Source of the DNA: Rhodocyclaceae bacterium
GTDB lineage: Bacteria; Pseudomonadota; Gammaproteobacteria; Burkholderiales; Rhodocyclaceae
Direction of reading: 5' to 3'
DNA length: 32,787 nt
Assembly: GCA_027492775.1 (NCBI GenBank)
Contig: JAPUEC010000257.1
Coordinates: 1 to 32,787 of the forward strand
The notes under the pieces are model-generated. The model ran no database searches and had not been told where the DNA came from. It worked only from the letters and a program-made list of their open reading frames with translations. The number at the start of each line of letters is the position of its first letter. The stretch's first letter is position 1. Positions 17,001 through 25,343 of the stretch are shown piece by piece. Made by a program: the position numbers and the translations under genes.

Positions 17001-17185
17001 TGCGATCGCGTGGCGATGACAATGGTGGCGCCGCCATCCGCGAGCGCCTGACTGATCAGGCGGCGCAGCGATCGGATCAGAGCGTCGTCGCTTTCGTAAA
17101 ACTGGACGAAGTGTTCGTTGGGCGCCGCGAGGCGCGGTGCAGAAGCCGACGCCAAGGGGGAAATCAACTGGGGCCAAACGTTCAT
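14048..17185 (-). CDS. Hybrid sensor histidine kinase (MEDS-PAS-PAS-GAF-HisKA-HATPase-REC)
   Basis: The ATG at 17185 is chosen because AAGGA lies 6 bases upstream; the frame is open further but arginine-rich there. The 1045-residue protein has, in order, an N-terminal MEDS-like sensory domain (HFVQFYESDDALIRSL, residues about 20-170), a coiled coil, and two PAS domains (about 235-345 and 365-490). A GAF domain (about 520-660) follows. The HisKA domain has phosphoacceptor FLAILAHELRNPLAPIRYA, and the ATPase has N box NLLTNAAKYTD and G boxes DNGVGM and GGLGIGLAL. A receiver domain at the C-terminus has Asp in LLLDIGMPDISGYDLAKRI. No membrane segment is obvious, so it is probably cytoplasmic. 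No cognate regulator is adjacent. Confidence 0.93.
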   Translation of the reverse strand: MNVWPQLISPLASASAPRLAAPNEHFVQFYESDDALIRSLRRLISQALADGGATIVIATRSHFEQLERALGAQGVDLEGARLDGRFVTMRAEEVLPQLLIDDWPASGLFASVVEPLVAAATATHDKVYIFGEAVGLLWEQGLHGAALRLEELWNELQRKYSFSLFCAYPMHGPRAVPVELLHRVCCEHDSTTPSSIETAAPGIPPETRDIRDQRRMVRRLEAEIRERKNVEAKLARRGHELQDFLDNASVAMHSVGADGRILWANKAELGLLGYARDEYVGQPIARFHVGGEMIATVLQRMQEGETIRNQAARMRCKDGSIRDVLIHSSGFWEKDRFLHTRCVTLDISAQRRLEDSERQRDDATREARRTRALLAAIVESSDDAIVSKTLNGIVTSWNAGAARLFGYSAEEMIGQSITLIIPPELQDEERQILEKLRRGERIEHFETERVTKDGRRIEVSLTVSPIRDAEGLIIGASKVARDVTEQRRARGELQQLRDELAEELAGMRRLHEISTRLVRQQEHLETLLEEVLQAALSIAGDELGCLQLWDADAGRLKTSVMHGLSPAFCAMLDRQSEAMGLSGFAQRISALDTEDAASQAGLPTVALAEAGVRSMLSTPLVCRNGERIGVLTVFGHTPSRPTDRELRQLDLLARLATDAIERTQAETRLKQEDQRKNEFLAILAHELRNPLAPIRYAVSIIRHPNLKPEQRYRAEEVIGRQVDHMARLLDDLLDISRITRGVLDLRKGPVELAPIIATSIETARPLLDGKQHTLTVELPPEPVRLEADTVRLAQIFSNLLTNAAKYTDPSGQIRLSAALEGSEVVVRIRDNGVGMAPAMIPKYFNMFVQAGPSLERSEGGLGIGLALVRGLTELHGGQVDAHSDGPGAGSEFVVRLPLAPAEERTAAASPQPAAECAALKVLIADDNRDIADTCSLLVELLGHEVHVAYSGEQAFELAEKLRPDMLLLDIGMPDISGYDLAKRIRATGWASPATLVAVTGWGQEEDKQRSFAAGFDWHLTKPIDHASLVGLFQDRGGRGARPESH

Positions 17186-17648
17186 GCGTGTTCCTTGTAA
17201 CCGTCTTGCGGTGGCAGGTGCCGCCCTGCGCAAGCCGGTGGTCGGGTCACGCCTGGACGCGCCAGCAATCGGGCGGCCATCGTGTTGTCCTGCGATCAAG
17301 CAGCCATGCGGCGTCTTACGCGCGGCGCCGCCCTGCGGCGACAACTCCGTGCATTTGCATGGGACGATGTTCGCTTCCGAAAGTTCACACCGGATGGTGG
17401 TGACAGGTCAGTCGGCGCATGCTCACGGGCGGCCCGCAGCATGGCTTGTCCCGGAGCAGCGCATGGATAGACGCTGCGCGGCGCGTTGCCCGCCCGCAGG
17501 GGCTGCGGCCTTGCTCGATGCCAGTAATGGATGGCGGGCGATTCCGCCTCGCAACCGCCGCACGAGCCATCCGCCCGACCGATCGCAAACCCATTCCCAC
17601 GCTTGCCGAGTGGTAGGCAGCCGCATGGCGAGAAGGTAGAATCGCCGC
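17186..17648. other. Gene-free stretch upstream of the trpG leader ORF
   Basis: No credible protein-coding frame is seen on either strand: open frames here are rich in Arg, Ala and Pro and lack ribosome binding sites. The left end carries the ribosome binding site of the kinase gene and presumably its promoter. The right end holds the candidate promoter for trpGDC. It may be debris from whatever separated trpE from trpG. Confidence 0.5.
17614..17642 (+). promoter_or_regulatory. Candidate promoter for trpGDC
   Basis: TAGGCA (17614-17619) and TAGAAT (17637-17642, five of six matches to the -10 consensus) are separated by 17 bases. The expected start point, about 7 bases after the -10, falls on or next to the A of the leader ATG at 17649. 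The leader ORF would therefore be translated from a leaderless or nearly leaderless transcript. This is a pattern match only. Confidence 0.4.
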
Positions 17649-17702
17649 ATGTCGTTCTCTCCTTCCTTCCGCTGGCCCGATCCCGGGCGTCGGTGGCGGT
17701 GA
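17649..17702 (+). CDS. Possible second trp leader peptide (17 residues, two Trp)
   Basis: The short ORF reads [17 protein letters not shown], with Trp at positions 9 and 16, and stops 121 bases before the trpG ATG. Its end (RRWR) is the same as the end of the leader ORF before trpE (RRWRH). A perfect hairpin TGGCGG (17694-17699) / CCGCCA (17704-17709) covers the last Trp codon, and the stop codon sits in its loop, much as in the first leader. No U-tract terminator is visible. Two Trp in 17 residues is suggestive but weaker than four in 18; position and the shared ending raise the likelihood. Confidence 0.5.
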   Translation: MSFSPSFRWPDPGRRWR

Positions 17703-17823
17703 CCCGCCAGCCGAACTCCTTCCCGCTCGCCCCCGCTCCCGCCGTGCGCGGAGCCGCCCACTCAAGAGGGGAACCGAAACCATCCCGTGTCCGTGCTTTG
17801 TGCACATCGAATCGGAAAATGCC

Positions 17824-18393
17824 ATGCTGCTCATGATCGACAACTACGATAGTTTTACCTACAACCTTGTCCAGTATTTCGGCGAGCTGGGCCAGGAGGT
17901 CCAGGTCTACCGCAACGACGCCATCACCCTGGCGGAAATCGCCCGCCTCAAACCGCAATATCTCGTCGTCTCCCCGGGTCCCTGCGCACCTTCGCAGGCG
18001 GGGGTTTCGCTCGCCGCCATCCGCGAGTTCGCCGGCAAGATTCCGCTGCTCGGCGTCTGCCTCGGCCACCAGGCCATCGGCGAAGCCTTCGGCGGCAAGG
18101 TGATCCACGCCAAGAAGCTCATGCACGGCAAGGTGTCGCCGGTGCTGCACGAGGATAAGGGCGTCTTCCGCGGCCTGCCCAATCCGCTGACGTGCACCCG
18201 CTACCATTCGCTCGCCATCGAGCGCGCTTCCTGCCCGGATTGCCTGGAGATCACCGCCTGGACCGAGGATGGCGAAATCATGGGCGTTCGCCACAAGACC
18301 CTGGCGGTGGAGGGCGTGCAGTTCCACCCGGAATCGATTTTGACCGAGCGGGGTCACGACCTGCTCAAGAACTTCCTCGAGGAGCACCAATAA
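17824..18393 (+). CDS. trpG: Anthranilate synthase component II (glutamine amidotransferase)
   Basis: TrpG releases ammonia from glutamine for TrpE; in many bacteria it also serves 4-amino-4-deoxychorismate synthase for folate. The 189-residue product from ATG 17824 starts [19 protein letters not shown], the family N-terminus. An in-frame ATG at 17800 would add eight residues and is less likely. The class I amidotransferase triad is visible: Cys in [17 protein letters not shown] and His-X-Glu in [12 protein letters not shown]. The oxyanion segment is [11 protein letters not shown]. trpD begins one base after its stop, so trpG-trpD-trpC form one operon. Its partner trpE is about 12 kb upstream. 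Confidence 0.97.
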   Translation: MLLMIDNYDSFTYNLVQYFGELGQEVQVYRNDAITLAEIARLKPQYLVVSPGPCAPSQAGVSLAAIREFAGKIPLLGVCLGHQAIGEAFGGKVIHAKKLMHGKVSPVLHEDKGVFRGLPNPLTCTRYHSLAIERASCPDCLEITAWTEDGEIMGVRHKTLAVEGVQFHPESILTERGHDLLKNFLEEHQ

Positions 18394-18394
18394 C

Positions 18395-19426
18395 ATGCAA
18401 ATCACCCCCCAACAGGCGCTTGCCCGCGTCATCGAGCACCGCGAAATCTTCCCCGATGAAATGCTGCATTTGATGCGCCAGGTCATGGCCGGAGAAGTCT
18501 CGCCCGCCATGACTGCCGCCATCCTGATCGGACTGCGGGTCAAGAAGGAAACCGTCGGCGAGATCGCCGCCGCCGCCACCGTCATGCGCGAACTGGCGAC
18601 GCCGGTCAAGGTTCCCTACGACAAGCATTTCGTCGATATCGTCGGCACCGGCGGGGACGCGGCGCACAGCTTCAATATCTCGACCGCCTCGGCCTTTGTC
18701 GCCGCCGCGGCCGGCGGCAAGGTCGCCAAGCACGGCAATCGCGGCGTCTCATCGAGTTCCGGCGCCGCCGACGTGCTGGAGGCGCTCGGCGTCAACATCA
18801 TGCTCAATCCCGAGCAGGTGGCCGAATGCATCGCCGAAACCGGCTTTGGCTTCATGTTCGCGCCCAACCACCACAGCGCCATGAAAAACGTGGCGCCTGT
18901 GCGGCGTGAAATGGGCGTGCGTACGCTCTTCAACATCCTCGGCCCGCTGACCAATCCGGCCGGCGCGCCGAATACGCTGATGGGGGTTTTTCATGCCGAT
19001 CTCGTCGGCATCCTGGTGCGCGTCATGCGTGAACTCGGCGCCGAGCATGTGCTGGTGGTGCACGGCAAGGATAATCTCGACGAAATCTCGCTCGGTGCGG
19101 CGACGCGGGTGGGCGAGCTGAAGGATGGCGAAGTGCGCGAGTACGAAATCCACCCCGAGGATTTCGGCCTGCAGATGCTTTCGCTGCGCAACATCAAGGT
19201 CGCCAACGCGGAGGAGTCGAAGGCCATGCTGCTGGGCGCGCTGGAAAACCAGCCGGGCGCGGCGCGCGAAATCGTCTGCCTCAACGCCGGGGCGGCGCTC
19301 TATGCCGCCAATCTGGTGGAGAGCATTGGCGCCGGGGTTGCCCGCGCCCGCGAAATCATCGAATCCGGCGCCGCCCGCGCCAAGGTCGATCAAATCGTGG
19401 CCTGCACGCGGCGGCTGGCGGCATGA
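18395..19426 (+). CDS. trpD: Anthranilate phosphoribosyltransferase
   Basis: TrpD joins anthranilate to PRPP, giving N-(5-phosphoribosyl)anthranilate. The 343-residue product has the nucleoside-phosphorylase-type N-terminal helical domain. The PRPP/anthranilate site is [20 protein letters not shown], then [23 protein letters not shown], and the [20 protein letters not shown] block with the conserved Arg. LGPLTNPA and [12 protein letters not shown] complete the signature. The start at 18395 is one base beyond the trpG stop, and its stop overlaps the trpC start by four bases (ATGA). It is the middle gene of the trpGDC operon. Confidence 0.97.
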   Translation: MQITPQQALARVIEHREIFPDEMLHLMRQVMAGEVSPAMTAAILIGLRVKKETVGEIAAAATVMRELATPVKVPYDKHFVDIVGTGGDAAHSFNISTASAFVAAAAGGKVAKHGNRGVSSSSGAADVLEALGVNIMLNPEQVAECIAETGFGFMFAPNHHSAMKNVAPVRREMGVRTLFNILGPLTNPAGAPNTLMGVFHADLVGILVRVMRELGAEHVLVVHGKDNLDEISLGAATRVGELKDGEVREYEIHPEDFGLQMLSLRNIKVANAEESKAMLLGALENQPGAAREIVCLNAGAALYAANLVESIGAGVARAREIIESGAARAKVDQIVACTRRLAA

Positions 19427-20217
19427 GCGACATTCTCAACAAAATCCTCACCACCAAGGCCAAGGAGGTCGCCGCCGCCAAGGCGGCCATGCCGCTGACG
19501 GCGATGGAGGAAGCGGCGCGCGGCCAGGCGCCGGCGCGCGATTTCGTCGGCGCCCTGCGCGTCAGGCTGGATGCGGGCAAGCCGGCGGTGATCGCCGAGA
19601 TCAAGAAGGCCAGCCCCTCCAAGGGCATCATTCGCCAGGATTTCCGCCCGGCGGACATCGCGGCGAGTTATGCCGCGCATGGTGCCGCCTGTCTCTCGGT
19701 GCTGACCGACCGCCAGTATTTCCAGGGCGCGCCGGAATACCTGCAGGCCGCTCGTGCGGCGTGCGATCTGCCCGTTTTGCGCAAGGATTTTCTGGTCGAC
19801 CCGTATCAAGTTTTTGAAGCGCGGGCGATGGGCGCCGACGCCATTTTGCTCATCGTCAGCGCCCTCGATCTCTCGCAGATGCTGGAGATGGAGGCCATCG
19901 CCGGGCAGCTCGGCATGGCGGTGCTGGTCGAGAGCCACGACGGCGACGAACTGGAGCAGGCGCTCTATCTCAAGACGCCGCTGATCGGCATCAACAACCG
20001 CAACCTGCGCAGTTTCGAGGTCAGCCTGGCGACCACCCTCGATCTGTTGCCGCGCATTCCGGAAGACCGCATCGTCATCACCGAGAGCGGCATCCTGGCG
20101 ACTCCCGATGTGGTGCGTATGCGCGCCGCCAAGGTCAACGCTTTCCTCGTCGGAGAAGCCTTCATGCGCGCCGAAGATCCGGGTCTGGCGCTTTCGGGGT
20201 TGTTCGCCGCTCCTTGA
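19423..20217 (+). CDS. trpC: Indole-3-glycerol phosphate synthase
   Basis: TrpC closes the indole ring from carboxyphenylaminodeoxyribulose phosphate. The 264-residue TIM-barrel product shows [16 protein letters not shown] (catalytic Glu and Lys), [31 protein letters not shown] (catalytic Lys), [24 protein letters not shown], and VITESGI. It is not fused to TrpF; no trpF, trpB or trpA is present in the window, as is usual in betaproteobacteria, where those lie elsewhere. Its last 56 bases overlap the 3' end of the convergent hydrolase gene. Confidence 0.97.
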   Translation: MSDILNKILTTKAKEVAAAKAAMPLTAMEEAARGQAPARDFVGALRVRLDAGKPAVIAEIKKASPSKGIIRQDFRPADIAASYAAHGAACLSVLTDRQYFQGAPEYLQAARAACDLPVLRKDFLVDPYQVFEARAMGADAILLIVSALDLSQMLEMEAIAGQLGMAVLVESHDGDELEQALYLKTPLIGINNRNLRSFEVSLATTLDLLPRIPEDRIVITESGILATPDVVRMRAAKVNAFLVGEAFMRAEDPGLALSGLFAAP

Positions 20218-21013
20218 TCGGCTCGGTCCGGCGCCGGTCGCCGGGCGTGCAGCGGCGCAGGAATTCGGCCATGATCGGCGCGCTGTCGAGAAAGCGCCCG
20301 GCGGCGCCATGGAACTCCGGGTGCCACTGGAATCCCATCATGTAGCCGCTCCCCGTCCAGCGAATGGCTTCGACCACCGCATCCTCGGGCGAGCGCGCCT
20401 CGACCACGAGATCGTTGCCGAGCTTTCGGATCGCCTGGTGGTGGATGCTGTTAACCGCACCGCGCGGCTGGTCCGGATAAAGCGTGGCGAGGGAGGAGTC
20501 CGGCAGCAGTTCGATCTCGTGGTAATGCGCGTCGTAGAGTACGTCGTTACGATGGGCGATGGCCCCCTCGACATGGGTGGCGATGTCCTGCCAGAGCGTG
20601 CCGCCCATGGCGACGTTGATGAGCTGGCAGCCGCGGCAGATGCCGAGCACCGGCTTGCCCTGGATGATGAATTCCCACAGCAGCTCGATTTCGTAGAGGT
20701 CGCGTTTGCGGTCGCCGCCCCACTCCGGTCGCTCGGCGTCCTCTCCGTAACTGGCCGGGCTGACGTCAGCGCCCCCCTGTAAGACCAAACCGTCGAGCGC
20801 CTGGACGACGTCGCGCACCGACACACTGTGGCGTGACACCTCGGCGCTGGCGCCGATGGTCGGGATCATGAAGACCAGTGCGCCGTGGGCCATGATCCAG
20901 TGCGCCACCGATTGTTCGAGGTATTGCAGGGTTTTGCCCGGAAAGCCGAGTTCAGCCGGCGGGTCGTGCATCAAGCGCGCCGAGAGGCCGATGCGTAGCG
21001 GTCGCCCGGCCAT
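20162..21013 (-). CDS. Class I glutamine amidotransferase-like gamma-glutamyl hydrolase (peptidase C26, PuuD-like)
   Basis: The 283-residue product belongs to the group that includes PuuD, which hydrolyses gamma-glutamyl-GABA. The nucleophile Cys is in [20 protein letters not shown], and His and Glu are in [24 protein letters not shown] and the HEIELL strand are further family landmarks. The first 260 residues have family length; the last part ([20 protein letters not shown]) is a charged tail that reads through the 3' end of trpC on the other strand. The ATG at 21013 lies 3 bases after the stop of the ybdK-like gene. The operon context suggests it hydrolyses a gamma-glutamyl product, perhaps that of the neighbouring ligase; the substrate is inferred. 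Confidence 0.9.
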   Translation of the reverse strand: MAGRPLRIGLSARLMHDPPAELGFPGKTLQYLEQSVAHWIMAHGALVFMIPTIGASAEVSRHSVSVRDVVQALDGLVLQGGADVSPASYGEDAERPEWGGDRKRDLYEIELLWEFIIQGKPVLGICRGCQLINVAMGGTLWQDIATHVEGAIAHRNDVLYDAHYHEIELLPDSSLATLYPDQPRGAVNSIHHQAIRKLGNDLVVEARSPEDAVVEAIRWTGSGYMMGFQWHPEFHGAAGRFLDSAPIMAEFLRRCTPGDRRRTEPIKERRTTPKAPDPDLRRA

Positions 21014-21016
21014 GAG

Positions 21017-22135
21017 TCACTCGCCGCGCCAGCGCAGGCATTGCTGCCGCACCAGTTCCGGCAGCGAACGTTCGCGGGCGTAGATTTCGCGCAGCCAGCC
21101 GGCGTCGTTCGAGCCGCTGTCGAGTCGTTTCAGGATGGCGCCGCAGGCGGTGTCTGCCCCTAATTCGGTAGCGTGGTGCTCGATGCTGCCCAGCGTCTCC
21201 CGGATGTGGTCGGCGAGGCGGTGCTGGACGTGCGTTTCCGGGTCGATGTAGGTTGCGCCGTAGCCGAAGCGGCAAGCCTGGAAGCGGTTGAAGGTATAGA
21301 CCAGGTAGTCGGATTCGCGCGGCCGAAAAGGCCGTTCGATGGTGAGCCAGCGCGCCACGCTCTGGATGTAGGCGGCGACTTCGGCGGCGGTTTCGATCGA
21401 CAGCGGCGTATCCATGACGCGCACCTCGATGGTCCCGAATTCCGGCTTGGGGCGGATGTCCCAGTAAAAATCCTTCATGCTTTTGACCACGCCGGTGGCG
21501 GTAGCGCTCTCGAAAAAGGTGACGAAATCGCGCCAGGATTCAACGAAAGGCGCCCGGCCGCTCATCGGGAAGGCCGCCACCGAATTCAGTCGCGCCGAGT
21601 CGAAACCGCTGTCGTAGCCCTGGACGAACGGCGAGGAGGCTGAGAGGGCGATGAAATGGGGGATGTAGCGCGACAGCCCGTGCAGCAGGCAAAGTGCTTC
21701 ATCCGCCCCCGAGCAGCCGATATGCACATGCTGGCCGAAAACGGTGAATTGCTTGGCCAGGTAGCCGTAGAGGTCGGAAAGGTAGTGGAAACGCGGCGCT
21801 TCGAAAATCTGCTGGGCGCCCCAGTGCTGGTAGGGATGGGTGCCGCCCCCGCAAATGCCGATATTAAGCACCTCGGCGGCTTCGTTCAGCGCATCGCGCA
21901 GCGCCGTCAGTTCGCTGACCACCATGGCGTGGTCGGTGCAGATGCCGGTGGCGACCTCGATCATGCTCGAAGTCATCTCCGGCTTGATGTCGCCGGGCAG
22001 CGCGCGTTTGCCGAGCAGGGCAAGCAGGTCGGCGGCGGAGCCGATGAGGTCGTAGTCGTGGCGGCTGACGAGCTGCAATTCCAGTTCGATGCCGAGCGTC
22101 AGCGCCCGCGATTGGGAAAAGGCTTCCAGCGCCAT
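21017..22135 (-). CDS. YbdK-type carboxylate-amine ligase (GCS2 family)
   Basis: The 372-residue product is a glutamate-cysteine ligase 2 family protein. It starts [19 protein letters not shown] (the Gly-Ile-Glu-X-Glu metal site). The middle has [14 protein letters not shown], then [10 protein letters not shown], and the [13 protein letters not shown] segment (residues about 225-245) typical of YbdK proteins. E. coli YbdK has weak glutamate-cysteine ligase activity and its true substrate is uncertain. The ATG at 22135 has AGGAGA about 6 bases upstream, which lies within the end of the antiporter gene. It is tightly packed between the antiporter and the gamma-glutamyl hydrolase genes. Confidence 0.91.
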   Translation of the reverse strand: MALEAFSQSRALTLGIELELQLVSRHDYDLIGSAADLLALLGKRALPGDIKPEMTSSMIEVATGICTDHAMVVSELTALRDALNEAAEVLNIGICGGGTHPYQHWGAQQIFEAPRFHYLSDLYGYLAKQFTVFGQHVHIGCSGADEALCLLHGLSRYIPHFIALSASSPFVQGYDSGFDSARLNSVAAFPMSGRAPFVESWRDFVTFFESATATGVVKSMKDFYWDIRPKPEFGTIEVRVMDTPLSIETAAEVAAYIQSVARWLTIERPFRPRESDYLVYTFNRFQACRFGYGATYIDPETHVQHRLADHIRETLGSIEHHATELGADTACGAILKRLDSGSNDAGWLREIYARERSLPELVRQQCLRWRGE

Positions 22136-22136
22136 G

Positions 22137-23357
22137 CTATTTCTCCTGCGTTTCGCCCACCCAGCGCAGCATGCGCTGGACGAGGACGGGAATGGCGATG
22201 TCGAGAATGGCGATCATGCAGACGATGATGGCGGCGAGCTGCTGGCCGAAGGTCGGATAAAGCTGGCTGATGTCGTCGGCGAGGATGAAGGCCACGCCCG
22301 ACATCGGCGCCAGGGTCAGGCCCAGCGCCAGCGAGCGGCGCGGTGACGTCGCCGAGCGGAAGGTGGCGAGCGCGGTTGCCGCCGCCTTGGTGAGAATACG
22401 GGTGAGCGACAGCGCCAGGGCAATGCCGCCGCCGATGATGAGATATTCGCGCGTCAGCACGCCGCCGGTGACGATGAAGATGAGGATGACAAGCAGTGCC
22501 CCGGCGCTGCCGAAGTGGTTGGGCCAGAGGTGCGGGCGCGGATCAGTGTTCCTGACCAGCATGCCCGCCAGCAGTGGCGCCAGCAGCACCGGCAGCTTCA
22601 CCGCCTGGAGGATGGACATGGTCAGCCAGAGCAGCGAGAAAAGGACGACCGAGGCCTGTTCCTGTGAAAGGTCGAGGTAGCGCCGGGTGAGACGAAAGGC
22701 GCCGGCGAGCGCGAAGGCGATGGCGAAGGAGCCGCCGAGCAGATAGAGCGGGTGGGCCACCGTCGCCGTCCAGCCGCTGCCGAAGTTCTGGTGCAGGGCG
22801 CCGAGCGCCAGGTGCGAGAGGATGACGGCGTAGGCGACGTTGAGCGCGGTCATCGCCAGCATGCGCTCGGTGATCTGGCCGCGCGCGCCGAGCTCGGCGG
22901 TCATGCGCATGGCAATCGCCGGCGAGCCGGAAATGCAGATGATCGAGACGATCATCGACAGCGGCCAGGTGTAGCCCATCAGGGTCAGAACGAGCAACGA
23001 GAGCGCGAATGTGGCGCCGGCTTCGGCGACACTGGCGGCGAGCAGCGCCGGATTCTTGCGCAGCCAGCGCAGGTCGACCCGCACCCCGAGTTCGAAGAGC
23101 AGGAGGACGAGCGAGAGGTCGATCAGCACCCGCAGGCTGCGCGCCTCGTCGGGCGAGACCCAGCCAAGCAGCAGCGGGCCGGAGATGATTCCGGCAAGCG
23201 CGTAGCCGCTGATGCGCGGCAGATCAAGCCAGCGCCGCGCCAGTTCGCCGAGCGTGGCGGCGAGCAGCAGCGCCAGCGCCGTGCTGGCGAGTGGATTGAG
23301 GTCGAGCGGCCAAGTTGGCAGGAGCGTTTCCAGCGAAACGGCAACCGAGGATTCCAT
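22137..23357 (-). CDS. Cation:proton antiporter, CPA2 family, membrane domain only
   Basis: The 406-residue product is a membrane protein with about eleven to thirteen hydrophobic segments and the Na+/H+ exchanger (KefB/CPA2-like) pattern. Examples are [19 protein letters not shown] near the N-terminus, [20 protein letters not shown] in the middle, and [19 protein letters not shown] toward the end. It ends soon after the membrane domain: there is no RCK/TrkA-N domain of the kind that gates KefB/KefC. The ATG at 23357 has GAAGG 8 bases upstream. It is the first gene of the operon with the YbdK-like ligase and the gamma-glutamyl hydrolase. The ion is not predictable from sequence. Confidence 0.9.
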   Translation of the reverse strand: MESSVAVSLETLLPTWPLDLNPLASTALALLLAATLGELARRWLDLPRISGYALAGIISGPLLLGWVSPDEARSLRVLIDLSLVLLLFELGVRVDLRWLRKNPALLAASVAEAGATFALSLLVLTLMGYTWPLSMIVSIICISGSPAIAMRMTAELGARGQITERMLAMTALNVAYAVILSHLALGALHQNFGSGWTATVAHPLYLLGGSFAIAFALAGAFRLTRRYLDLSQEQASVVLFSLLWLTMSILQAVKLPVLLAPLLAGMLVRNTDPRPHLWPNHFGSAGALLVILIFIVTGGVLTREYLIIGGGIALALSLTRILTKAAATALATFRSATSPRRSLALGLTLAPMSGVAFILADDISQLYPTFGQQLAAIIVCMIAILDIAIPVLVQRMLRWVGETQEK

Positions 23358-23515
23358 TTTTTTCCCTTCCCCCGCGTCCCGATTCGGACGCGACTTCGAT
23401 GCGTTATTTGCGGGAGGGAGAAATTAAGCACGCCGCATGCCGGCCGCGGATCTCAAGGCGGGGCGAGCTTTTTGGCGGGGGTGTTGAAGGCAACGGGTAA
23501 GTGCTGCGGAAAGGA

Positions 23516-24181
23516 TTACCGGATCGTGGCGGCCGGGGCGCCATTCGCTTGGCCGTAGGTCGCGAATTTTTCCAGCACCGTCGACATCTCTTCGGCGTCG
23601 AGCAGGACCGGCGATCCAAGCTGGCAAGCGCGCCAATATTGTTCGCACAAGGTTTCGAACTCCACCCCGAGCGCGAGCGCGGCGTCGAGGTCGCGGCCGA
23701 GCACCAGCATGCCGTGATTGGCGAGCAGGCAGCCATAACGCTCCTCCAAGGCCACGAGCACGGCGTCGGAGAGCGCCTGGGTGCCGAAGGTGGCATAGGC
23801 GGCGCAGCGGATGGTGGCGCCGCCGAAGCGGGCGATCATGTAGTGAAAGGGCGGGATTTCTCGGCGCAGGCAGGCGAGGCTGACGGCGAAGGGCGAATGC
23901 GCGTGCAGCACCGCGCCGGCATCTGGCCGGGCGGCGTAGATGTCGCGATGGAAGCGCCATTCCGACGAGGGCTGGCGCCGGCCGGTGCTCTGGCCGTCGA
24001 GCGTGACCAGGGGAATGTCCTCCGGCACCAGCGCGGCGTAATCCATCCCGGTCGGGGTGACGAGAAAGCCCGAGGGATGGCGCACCGAGAGGTTGCCGGC
24101 GGTGCCCTTGTTCAATCCGGCTTCCGCCATGCGCCGCGCCGTGGCGATCAGGAGTTGCCGCAGTGGCAGGTCAGCCGCCAT
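23516..24181 (-). CDS. Class II aldolase, probable 5-(methylthio)ribulose-1-phosphate / 5-deoxyribulose-1-phosphate aldolase
   Basis: The 221-residue product is fuculose-phosphate-aldolase-like. GTAGNLSVRHPSGFLVTPTG binds phosphate, SSEWRFHRDIY holds the catalytic Glu, AVLHAHSPFAVSLA has two zinc His, and CLLANHGMLVLG has the third. PPFHYMIARFGG is the aldolase-type block, which favours aldolase over the related MtnB dehydratase. Its start overlaps the end of mtnA by 11 bases. Class II aldolases next to mtnA carry out the dihydroxyacetone-phosphate shunt, splitting methylthioribulose-1-phosphate or deoxyribulose-1-phosphate into DHAP and an aldehyde. The assignment rests on this pairing and on family knowledge. 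Confidence 0.82.
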   Translation of the reverse strand: MAADLPLRQLLIATARRMAEAGLNKGTAGNLSVRHPSGFLVTPTGMDYAALVPEDIPLVTLDGQSTGRRQPSSEWRFHRDIYAARPDAGAVLHAHSPFAVSLACLRREIPPFHYMIARFGGATIRCAAYATFGTQALSDAVLVALEERYGCLLANHGMLVLGRDLDAALALGVEFETLCEQYWRACQLGSPVLLDAEEMSTVLEKFATYGQANGAPAATIR

Positions 24182-25259
24182 GCTTAGCCTCGGGATAGAG
24201 CTGGAGCAGCCCCTCTTGCGAAGCAGCGCAACTGCCGCGCTCGGTGATGATGCGACTGACCAACCGCGCCGGCGTAACGTCGAAGGCGGGATTGCAGACC
24301 GCCGAATCGGGCGGTAATTGGCGGATCAGCCAGGGCTGGCCTTCTTCATCCAGCCCGGAAACCAGCCGGACCTCGTCGCCGTCGCGCTCCTCAATGGGAA
24401 TGTCGGTGCCGCTGGGGCAATCGAAATCGACGGTCGTGCGCGGTGCGGCGACGAAGAACGGCGTTTCGCTTTCATGCGCCGCCAATCCCTTGAGGTAAGT
24501 GCCGATTTTATTGGCGACATCGCCATTGGCGGCGATGCGGTCGGCACCGACGATGACGGCGTCCACCTTGCCTTCCGCCATCAGCCAGCCGGCGGCGTTG
24601 TCGGCGATGACGGTGTGCGGCACGCCCTGTTGGCGCAATTCCCAGGCGGTCAGCAGGCCCTGGTTGCGCGGCCGCGTTTCCGAGACCCAGACGTGTAGCG
24701 GGATGCCGGCATCAAAAGCAGCGTAGATGGGCGCCAGCGCCGTGCCGTGATCCACGGTGGCCAGCCAGCCAGCGTTGCAATGGGTCATCAGGTTCAGCGG
24801 ACGGTCGGCGTGCACCAAGGTCTGGAGCAAAGCCAGGCCATGGGCGCCGATGCTGCGGTTCTGCGTCACATCCTCCTCGGCGATCGTGGCGGCTTCGCGC
24901 CAGGCCGCATCCCGCCGCGCCTCGGGTGGCAGCGGCGCCAGCACCGCCTGCATGCGGGCCAGCGCCCAGTGCAGGTTCACCGCCGTCGGCCGCGTGATGA
25001 TCAGGGTGGCGACGGCGTGCGCCAGCGCCGCGTCGTCGCTCCGCTGGCCGAGGCCGAGCGCAATCCCGTAGGCGGCGGTGACGCCGATCAGCGGCGCGCC
25101 GCGCACCTGCATCTGGCGGATGGCGAGCGCAGCGTCCTCGAGCGTGGCGAGGCGCAGGGTGCGGTAACAATGCGGCAGCGCCGTCTGGTCGATGATTTCG
25201 ACCGATTTCCCGTCACCGGACAACCAGAGGGTTCGGGTAGCAAGACCATTGACTTTCAT
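24171..25259 (-). CDS. mtnA: S-methyl-5-thioribose-1-phosphate isomerase
   Basis: MtnA converts methylthioribose-1-phosphate to methylthioribulose-1-phosphate, and in shunt organisms also 5-deoxyribose-1-phosphate. The product (362 residues from ATG 25259; ATG 25268 would add three) belongs to the eIF2B-like fold. It has [20 protein letters not shown] (phosphate site), [18 protein letters not shown] with the catalytic Cys, and [19 protein letters not shown] with the catalytic Asp. The start at 25259 is preferred because GGCGAG sits just upstream. It is divergent from mscL. The next gene is a class II aldolase rather than mtnB or mtnC, pointing to the DHAP shunt instead of the full methionine salvage pathway. 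Confidence 0.94.
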   Translation of the reverse strand: MKVNGLATRTLWLSGDGKSVEIIDQTALPHCYRTLRLATLEDAALAIRQMQVRGAPLIGVTAAYGIALGLGQRSDDAALAHAVATLIITRPTAVNLHWALARMQAVLAPLPPEARRDAAWREAATIAEEDVTQNRSIGAHGLALLQTLVHADRPLNLMTHCNAGWLATVDHGTALAPIYAAFDAGIPLHVWVSETRPRNQGLLTAWELRQQGVPHTVIADNAAGWLMAEGKVDAVIVGADRIAANGDVANKIGTYLKGLAAHESETPFFVAAPRTTVDFDCPSGTDIPIEERDGDEVRLVSGLDEEGQPWLIRQLPPDSAVCNPAFDVTPARLVSRIITERGSCAASQEGLLQLYPEAKHGG

Positions 25260-25343
25260 GCTCGCCATTCTACATTGTCGGACTTTCGCGGCGATTCAAT
25301 CGCGGCCGCGCCGAAAGAACTACTTACCCCTGGAGGAGCGCAT

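Noticed and set aside
17118..17639. Plus-strand open frame running up to the trpG promoter region
   Set aside because: It overlaps the kinase start, is rich in Arg, Ala, Pro and His, and has no ribosome binding site or family resemblance.
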